Part shown: positions 58,301 to 64,000 of the stretch, piece by piece
Layout of the letters: each line of letters begins with the position of its first letter
How positions within the stretch are numbered: the first letter of the stretch is position 1
Notes under the pieces: model-generated
What the model was told of the DNA's origin: nothing
What the model saw: only the letters and a program-made list of their open reading frames with translations
The model's database searches: none
Virus record (IMG/VR): IMGVR_UViG_3300017989_000082
Span: 1 to 64,000 of that record
Length of the DNA stretch: 64,000 nucleotides
Strand: one strand, 5' to 3'
From: a virus
Position numbers and translations under genes: made by a program

Positions 58301-61300
58301 ATGGGCACTCTTACAATACATTCTACTGCCTGGACTGGTGCGGCCTATTCAGACTGCCAATTTGGCGGTAATACTGAGTTATTACAACATACAGGCGTTG
58401 CTTTTCTCACTCCCATAGATGGTGTTGTCGTTGGGGAAGTTAAGGTCTTCATGAAGAAGAATAACTCCCCGACGACAACTGTCTATTGTGCCATATGGGA
58501 TGCCGAGAATGATGATGAATGGAAGCCGGGCAGTGAGTTAGGGGTTGTAACAGTTGATACCTCTGGCGTTGGGGCTAGCTACTCTGAGGTAACTATTGAT
58601 TTATCTGGCCAAAACATAACGCTCTCAAAGAACACGAAGTATTGGTTGATATTTTATACCAATGTATATGATGGCTCTGATTATTGGCACTTAAGGGCGG
58701 TTGAGAATACGAATGCTCCATTCGCAATGGGGTATGGTGTTAGCAATGTATGGAGTCGTTGCCGCGGCAATGGCTCTGCTTGGTATACTTCCAGCAGTTA
58801 TTATTTCCAGTGCCAAATAAGCGCTACAAAAGCCAGCTACCAGACAATTGTTGGCTGGAATGGTGATCAAGACCCTGCAAATTATAAGGGAATTTTTTGG
58901 GAAGATGGCTCAAGCGAACAGGGGGTATTGCAAAAATTCAGAACGCCAAGCGCAAGCGGAAAGTGGCAAGTCCATGGCCTATCAGCACATTTACAAATTG
59001 ATGATGACGAGTATTATAGGCAAGTTCGGTTTAACTTTTTTGAGTATTCTGACACAACTGATTTTTCCGAGCTAATTCCCGTTGGCGATGGAGGGGTGTT
59101 TGGCGTAAAGGATTTTTATTGCGGTAGTGTTACGCCGGGGACAACAAGCGCTCTTGAAATTAAAGAAAAAAGAAAGCCCATTCTTGAACCGGACACTGAC
59201 TATTACCTTGGAATTACCGCAAATTTTAGTAACAGAGCATATGCTTTGTTTGATGATACAACCTGTTGTGAAAACGCCAGCCTCTTTACCATTGGTTGGG
59301 ACAACTCAATAACTGAAAATGTTGGGGAAAATATTTCCCTTTTCAATATACACGGCACAGAAGTTGCCATTGATCCTGAGTACACTCAAGACCCGATTTT
59401 ATTTTCTCCATTATGGCCTAATCCTGGTGGCGGGTATGAAAACATTGGCTATGCCGCTGGGAATAAATATTTTGCAGTTGCTTTTACGACTAATATATCG
59501 AACTGCACACTTAAAGAAATCAGGGCAACTCTTGTTAAGCACTATCGGCCAATTTCAACGCCGTTGCATTTAAAAATTCATGCTGCCGACTCAACCAGTG
59601 GTGAAATTGGGGACGAGCTTCTTGATATTGGCGAAATTGAAGATTATGTTCATATAACTGGAACCGAAGCTGTCATTCCGTGCGGAAGCACCCTGGAGTT
59701 AACTCCGTACATTAAATATTGGGCCGTGTTCTATTTCGATGGAACCCCTACCACGGATCGCTATTATAGGATTTATGGGGACGGCGATTTATTTGGTATG
59801 GGGATGATTGGTGTCTTGCCTGATGATGACAGCAAGTGCTCTGCGTACAGTGCAGATGGCTCTAGTTGGACCTATGAGTCCGACTATTATCACATACGGT
59901 TTATTGGCTCTAGTGAATATAAAATAACAATTCTAGATCCCCGTTGTGATCGCTTCTTTCCTTCTCCAAATGACAGACAGAGATCTTTTTACGATAATAC
60001 CGATAAATATGTTGCACAAAAAATAAGAATACCAAATATTTCCGAGGCAATGAAAATAGAAGGGCTTGGCGTTATAGCCAGAGCCTACGGCGAGGCAGAG
60101 GGTAATGTATGGGTTGAAATTTATGAAGCAGACGGGGATGCCCTTGGCGAGCTAATAAGCAATGGCACTTCTGACACGCTAGACCATAATGCCACTCACA
60201 CCGACACTGATACTGGTCAGTTTCCACCAATGGTATTATTCAGATTTTCTGATTTACCATTGGTTCAGCCTAATACAGATTATATTTTTGTTTTCAGGGC
60301 TGATGTCATTGATACAGGCTCGACGTGGTATTTTTATTATAACCACAACTCAGACTCTGCAAGCTATGCTAACCAAGGATTATGCGAAGGGGATGGCGCA
60401 ACAAATATTATTGGGAAATCTTATACTGTCAATAGCAGTGATGAACTCACAGAACTTTCAGATACGGGCGGCATGTTTTACGGGCTACAGCTTGTTGGTG
60501 GTCCGCCAGTACTTATTCCCGTTGATAATGACAATGTACTTAATTGGTCGTTAAATGATTATATTTTTAAGGATAACATTACCCGCTTTACTATTACTGA
60601 TCAAAAAATAGATCAGGATAATATAATTCTTTTCAACATTGCCCCGTTTCTATATCAAGACTTTATTCTTAACTGGCCCTTGACGACCAGAATTAATCAA
60701 GATACAACCCTACGCTGGCCACTTACAACATATGTTGAGGGTGATTTAATTATCCCTTGGAATATTATAGTTAGTGCCGATAGTGGTCTTTCTTGGAAAA
60801 TTCTTGAGCAAATTAATAAGGATCAAATACTCAACTGGCCGTTGACTACATATTTTGATTCAGACTTTATTTTACGCTGGCAGTTAATTCTTTCAAATGA
60901 CATTGGCATTAATTTCTCCCTGATTGAGTATATTTGGAGAAATCTTGGGCTGAAGATTCCAATTGTAATTGAAACGGATACCGTTCTTGACTTTGGTATA
61001 ATGGGTCCAATAAGTGCTGATTTTATTATCAGGAACATGATTGACTCCAGTGTATACAGTGATGTTGGAATAAAGAATAATATCTTTGTTACAAACGATC
61101 TTATTCTCAATAACTCTTTAAACCCTGTTGTTTCGCGAGACCTTATTTTAAGAAACGAGATCAGCTCTCGCATTTGGAAAGATATTGTTGCGATAAATAA
61201 TATTTTTGTTTCCACTGATGTCGGGCTGATAAACTCCCTTCGCTCGCCTATAAATAAAGACATTATTGCAAAATACAATATTGATTCCAGTATATGGAGT

Positions 61301-61648
61301 GATGTTGTACTTCGCAATGCTGTTTTTGTATCAAATGATATTGCCGTCGTTAACTCTCTAAACGACGTAATTGACAAAGATATAATTGCTCGCTGGAAAA
61401 TTGATTCTCAAGTTGCTAATGATATTGGCATTAAATATGCAATCCGAATTGAGCAAGATGTTGTGCTTGTAATTCCATTTAACACCGTCAACAAAGACAT
61501 AATTCTTGATAATAAACTTATGCAGGAAACCAGTAAAGATACAATCATAAGAAATAATATTCTTGAGTATGATCCTGTGCAAAAGGATCTAATAGTAAGG
61601 AATGCGCTCTTGGGGTCAGTACGACGGTATAAGATTAAATTCGTATAA
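58301..61648 (+). CDS. Large tail protein with 27-unit C-terminal repeat
   Basis: 1115 residues; AAGGAAGTGGC upstream. Residues 1-740 hold about four related beta-sandwich domains (motifs such as KNTKYWLIFYTN, DTDYYLGITA, PYIKYWAVFYF, PNTDYIFVFRA), typical of carbohydrate-binding modules. Residues 744-1110 are 27 tandem 12-16-residue repeats, mostly beginning with Asp. Probably receptor binding at the tail tip. Confidence 0.8.
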   Translation: MGTLTIHSTAWTGAAYSDCQFGGNTELLQHTGVAFLTPIDGVVVGEVKVFMKKNNSPTTTVYCAIWDAENDDEWKPGSELGVVTVDTSGVGASYSEVTIDLSGQNITLSKNTKYWLIFYTNVYDGSDYWHLRAVENTNAPFAMGYGVSNVWSRCRGNGSAWYTSSSYYFQCQISATKASYQTIVGWNGDQDPANYKGIFWEDGSSEQGVLQKFRTPSASGKWQVHGLSAHLQIDDDEYYRQVRFNFFEYSDTTDFSELIPVGDGGVFGVKDFYCGSVTPGTTSALEIKEKRKPILEPDTDYYLGITANFSNRAYALFDDTTCCENASLFTIGWDNSITENVGENISLFNIHGTEVAIDPEYTQDPILFSPLWPNPGGGYENIGYAAGNKYFAVAFTTNISNCTLKEIRATLVKHYRPISTPLHLKIHAADSTSGEIGDELLDIGEIEDYVHITGTEAVIPCGSTLELTPYIKYWAVFYFDGTPTTDRYYRIYGDGDLFGMGMIGVLPDDDSKCSAYSADGSSWTYESDYYHIRFIGSSEYKITILDPRCDRFFPSPNDRQRSFYDNTDKYVAQKIRIPNISEAMKIEGLGVIARAYGEAEGNVWVEIYEADGDALGELISNGTSDTLDHNATHTDTDTGQFPPMVLFRFSDLPLVQPNTDYIFVFRADVIDTGSTWYFYYNHNSDSASYANQGLCEGDGATNIIGKSYTVNSSDELTELSDTGGMFYGLQLVGGPPVLIPVDNDNVLNWSLNDYIFKDNITRFTITDQKIDQDNIILFNIAPFLYQDFILNWPLTTRINQDTTLRWPLTTYVEGDLIIPWNIIVSADSGLSWKILEQINKDQILNWPLTTYFDSDFILRWQLILSNDIGINFSLIEYIWRNLGLKIPIVIETDTVLDFGIMGPISADFIIRNMIDSSVYSDVGIKNNIFVTNDLILNNSLNPVVSRDLILRNEISSRIWKDIVAINNIFVSTDVGLINSLRSPINKDIIAKYNIDSSIWSDVVLRNAVFVSNDIAVVNSLNDVIDKDIIARWKIDSQVANDIGIKYAIRIEQDVVLVIPFNTVNKDIILDNKLMQETSKDTIIRNNILEYDPVQKDLIVRNALLGSVRRYKIKFV
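60530..61630 (+). repeat. 27 tandem 12-16-residue protein repeats
   Basis: Units such as DFILNWPLTTRINQ, DTTLRWPLTTYVEG, DLIIPWNIIVSA, DIIAKYNIDSSIWS, DVVLRNAVFVSN. From unit 4 on the lengths mostly run 14-14-12, giving a higher-order period of about 40 residues. This suggests a three-sided beta solenoid or regular fibre. Confidence 0.78.
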
Positions 61649-61664
61649 TACGGAGGGTCTAGCT

Positions 61665-62195
61665 ATGGCTGACAGAACCACCGGAAGTTTAACCGTAACC
61701 ATTGAGGCAAGTTGTGCCGCTGATGCGGCAGAACTTATCCGCATTGAGCTTGATGAAGATTTGAACGGCGGGCGAACTTGCTTTGAGCCAAATCAGGATA
61801 TTTATTTGAGGCTATATACTTCGCCAACAGATCTTGATTTAACCCTTGCTGTCACTCTTGGCAGCATTAGCATTGTGGGCGGGGGTGTTTCCAGTCATGA
61901 AGAAAGCATTACCGTGCAGGATGGCGAGGGAAATGCCGGGTATCCCATAAAGGCCATTTCAAGTAAGGAGTGGCATGGTAATGCTCCTTGTCCTGCTGCA
62001 AGCGTTACTTTTACAGCAGGCTATACGCAACTACTGTGCCCTACTGAAAATTGCAGTGGAAGCCCTCTTGGTGATGATACCTGCGAAATAACCTATGGCG
62101 TTTTGGATGTTGATTATACCTCTGATTACAGGAGCCTTGTGCTTAATGTTTCTGAACCGGGGGATGTCATTGTTTACGCTTATGCCAATGATTAA
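61665..62195 (+). CDS. Tail protein of a three-member paralogous set
   Basis: 176 residues from the ATG at 61665 (ACGGAGGG upstream). Starts MADRTTGSLTVTIEASC, then CFEPNQDIYLRLYTSPT...LGSISI...ITVQDGEGNAGYPI. The same layout recurs in the C-terminal half of the 62212 protein and at the start of the 63341 protein. Beta-rich, probably virion surface. Confidence 0.72.
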   Translation: MADRTTGSLTVTIEASCAADAAELIRIELDEDLNGGRTCFEPNQDIYLRLYTSPTDLDLTLAVTLGSISIVGGGVSSHEESITVQDGEGNAGYPIKAISSKEWHGNAPCPAASVTFTAGYTQLLCPTENCSGSPLGDDTCEITYGVLDVDYTSDYRSLVLNVSEPGDVIVYAYAND

Positions 62196-62211
62196 TTAAG
62201 AGCCCATTGTA

Positions 62212-63348
62212 ATGTACGAAAATGAAATTGAATATACTGTCACGGTTGAAATTGATGGGGTAAAGGTGCATAGCTATATGGAGAGCCTCACGGTGCTTAT
62301 GAGTGAGGAAAGCTACTGCAACGATATTACCATTAATTTCAACAAGCATGGGTGGGATCTTTTTAAGACCCTCTGTAACCCCCATGTGAATGCTGGCCAA
62401 GAGCGCATTGTTGTTACCGTCAACAGTGTTGAACATAAATTTTTATTAGAGAAGAGAATTTCAAGAGCTGATGCCGAAGAAAGAAAGTTTTATGTTTGGG
62501 GTCGGTCAAAAGCGGCTACGTTAGATCAATACTATTCCTTACCAATTACGGATGATGAAACCGAGAGCAATCCGTGGCAAACGGCAAACATGAGGGCATC
62601 CTCAATAATTAATTACCTTCTGACGGGAACCGGCATTACTGTTGATTTCCGGATTGACGATTTCACTGTTTACCCCGAAGCCTTCAGTGTTGAGAATGAA
62701 GTCCCTATTGATATAATAAACAGGCTTGCAAAAGTCCCAGGTGGGAGAGTAAGGAGTGGAAGAGATGGTAATTTGATTATTGACTATAAAGAGTTTTCAA
62801 CGAACTTCGTCGCTGATGATCCATCTGAAGAGTATACAGATGTTGATGAAATTATTCAGGTTGATGAAGAGGTAGTGATTCCTCCTGGCTATAATAAGGT
62901 TCGCGTCACTGGCTACGATGAACTCGCCGAAGATGCTGATAAAAGTATAAAGATTGAGAGAGTTGATACAGGCTGTATTGAGCCGGGGCAGGAATTCAGG
63001 GTAAAAGTATATACATCTCCTACAAATCTTGATTACACTTTTGATACGACCATAGGAACCTTTTTTCATATAGGGGAGTATACCGAGCAACATTCTGAAA
63101 CCATATTTTTCACCGATGGGGCTGGGAATACACAATACCCAATTTATTCGGTCCAAAATGCTGATTGGCATGGAGATGACCTCGGTGCCATAACATATAC
63201 GGCTGGCTTCGACAGCATAATTACTGCCGAGGAAACATTTGGTGTTCTTGAAATATCATATACGGCCAAATACACCCTTTATGGTGTGATTATTAATGAG
63301 TCTGGCGGGGCAATTGTTTTCGCAGAGGAGAACTTAGAAGATGGCTGA
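62212..63348 (+). CDS. Baseplate/tail-hub-like protein
   Basis: 378 residues. Residues 1-230 are a hub-like domain (ITINFNKHGWDLFK...RISRADAEERKFYVWGRSK) similar to gp27/gpD-type tail hub folds. Residues 240-378 repeat the 61665 type (YTSPTNLDYTFDTTIGTF...ITYTAGFDSI). It overlaps the next ATG. Likely at the tail tip. Confidence 0.68.
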   Translation: MYENEIEYTVTVEIDGVKVHSYMESLTVLMSEESYCNDITINFNKHGWDLFKTLCNPHVNAGQERIVVTVNSVEHKFLLEKRISRADAEERKFYVWGRSKAATLDQYYSLPITDDETESNPWQTANMRASSIINYLLTGTGITVDFRIDDFTVYPEAFSVENEVPIDIINRLAKVPGGRVRSGRDGNLIIDYKEFSTNFVADDPSEEYTDVDEIIQVDEEVVIPPGYNKVRVTGYDELAEDADKSIKIERVDTGCIEPGQEFRVKVYTSPTNLDYTFDTTIGTFFHIGEYTEQHSETIFFTDGAGNTQYPIYSVQNADWHGDDLGAITYTAGFDSIITAEETFGVLEISYTAKYTLYGVIINESGGAIVFAEENLEDG

Positions 63349-64000
63349 TAAAACCCAAGGCTCCCAGACAGTAACCATTGAAGAGTTATGTGAAGCTTTA
63401 TCTTGCGATATTGCAATAGAGCTTGACGAGGAATATAACGATGGTAGAAGTTGCTTTGCCCCGAATGATCCAATATATGTTCGGGTATTTTGCAGAAAGA
63501 CATATACTGTTAAAGCCACGCTTGGTAATGCGAGAATATTTGCATCTGGCATTCCACAAGAAATTACAGAATATGTTGATTTCAACAATTGGCGTGGGAG
63601 CACTGAAAAGCCAATTCATGAGATTACAAGCTATAACTGGAATGGCATAAGCCTTGGGGCAATTCGCTGGGAAAGGGGCAGCGAAAGCCTTGTTGCGGAT
63701 GAAAGCATGGCAGATGGCTATGGTGTTCTTGAATTAACATATATTACAGCCTTTGATAGATGGGAGTATAAAAGCCCTGTTGCTGGTGATGTTATTGTTT
63801 ACGCCATAGGAACAGGCAATTGTGTTGATTCCAATGGAGATTACCCCTCAGCAAGTTTAACCCTTGATATTGATGAAACTTGCGCTGAAGAGGCCAATGA
63901 GGTTACAATCGTTGTTAAAGATTTTGTAACTGGAAATGTAATATCAGGGGCGAGTGTAGTTATAGACAGAAACTTTGTTGGTACGACAGATGTAAATGGA
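63341..64000 (+). CDS. Partial tail protein, third paralogue
   Basis: 220 codons visible; the gene runs off the window. MADKTQGSQTVTIEELC mirrors the 61665 start, and CFAPNDPIYVRVFC...LGNARI continues the match. The last visible part (ASVVIDRNFVGTTDVNG) resembles a carboxypeptidase regulatory-like beta domain, so the full protein is longer than its paralogues. Confidence 0.7.
   Translation, partial: MADKTQGSQTVTIEELCEALSCDIAIELDEEYNDGRSCFAPNDPIYVRVFCRKTYTVKATLGNARIFASGIPQEITEYVDFNNWRGSTEKPIHEITSYNWNGISLGAIRWERGSESLVADESMADGYGVLELTYITAFDRWEYKSPVAGDVIVYAIGTGNCVDSNGDYPSASLTLDIDETCAEEANEVTIVVKDFVTGNVISGASVVIDRNFVGTTDVNG

Overview
This window is 64 kb of a long-tailed (siphovirus-like) bacteriophage or prophage of moderate GC content. 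It runs off both ends of the sequence. I see no rRNA, tRNA, CRISPR array, integrase or transposase. The host must use both sigma-70 and sigma-54, because both promoter classes are present. Nothing in the sequence fixes the host taxon. Dense small Cys-rich genes, strong Shine-Dalgarno sequences and U-tailed intrinsic terminators fit a bacterial host.

Layout. (1) 1-1568, minus strand: a partial basic protein, a RadC/JAB-domain protein and a Lys/Ala-rich protein. (2) 2.0-14.1 kb, plus strand: about 27 small genes, nearly all of unknown function. They sit in short operons, and most operons start from a canonical sigma-54 (-24/-12) promoter. I count eight such promoters, one of them divergent on the minus strand. 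Six are accompanied by paired 17-bp dyads about 21 bp apart, which look like binding sites for an enhancer-binding activator. A seventh dyad pair stands before a decayed promoter. This section also holds a Pol X-like nucleotidyltransferase fused to SWIM and zinc-ribbon domains, and a structured RNA with a hairpin like one in 23S rRNA. (3) 14.1-15.1 kb: non-coding DNA packed with four kinds of direct repeat, a candidate replication or control region. (4) 15.1-23.6 kb: sigma-70-type promoters drive a PAPS-reductase-like protein, small genes, a second structured RNA, leaders with terminator hairpins just before the ribosome-binding site, a FEN-like 5'-3' exonuclease and an S-adenosylmethionine decarboxylase. 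(5) 23.6-64 kb: the packaging and virion operon. The order is terminase small and large subunits (Mu gp28-like), portal (Mu gp29/DUF935-like), a block of fibre and decoration genes, a probable holin and an NlpC/P60 lysin, protease/scaffold (Mu gpI-like), decoration protein, major capsid, connectors, tail tube, tail chaperones with a probable -1 frameshift, a 2382-residue tape measure, and distal tail and receptor-binding proteins with long repeats.

How it works together. The sequence suggests two regulatory layers. One is a sigma-54/activator-controlled regulon of small accessory proteins that may tie phage behaviour to a host physiological signal. The other is sigma-70 control of metabolism, replication and the late operon. 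No AAA+ enhancer-binding activator is encoded here, so it must come from the host or from phage sequence outside the window. The most notable observations are the phage-wide sigma-54 promoter set with helically phased dyads, the two structured RNAs, the Pol X-SWIM fusion and a 27-copy, three-phase repeat in a tail protein.
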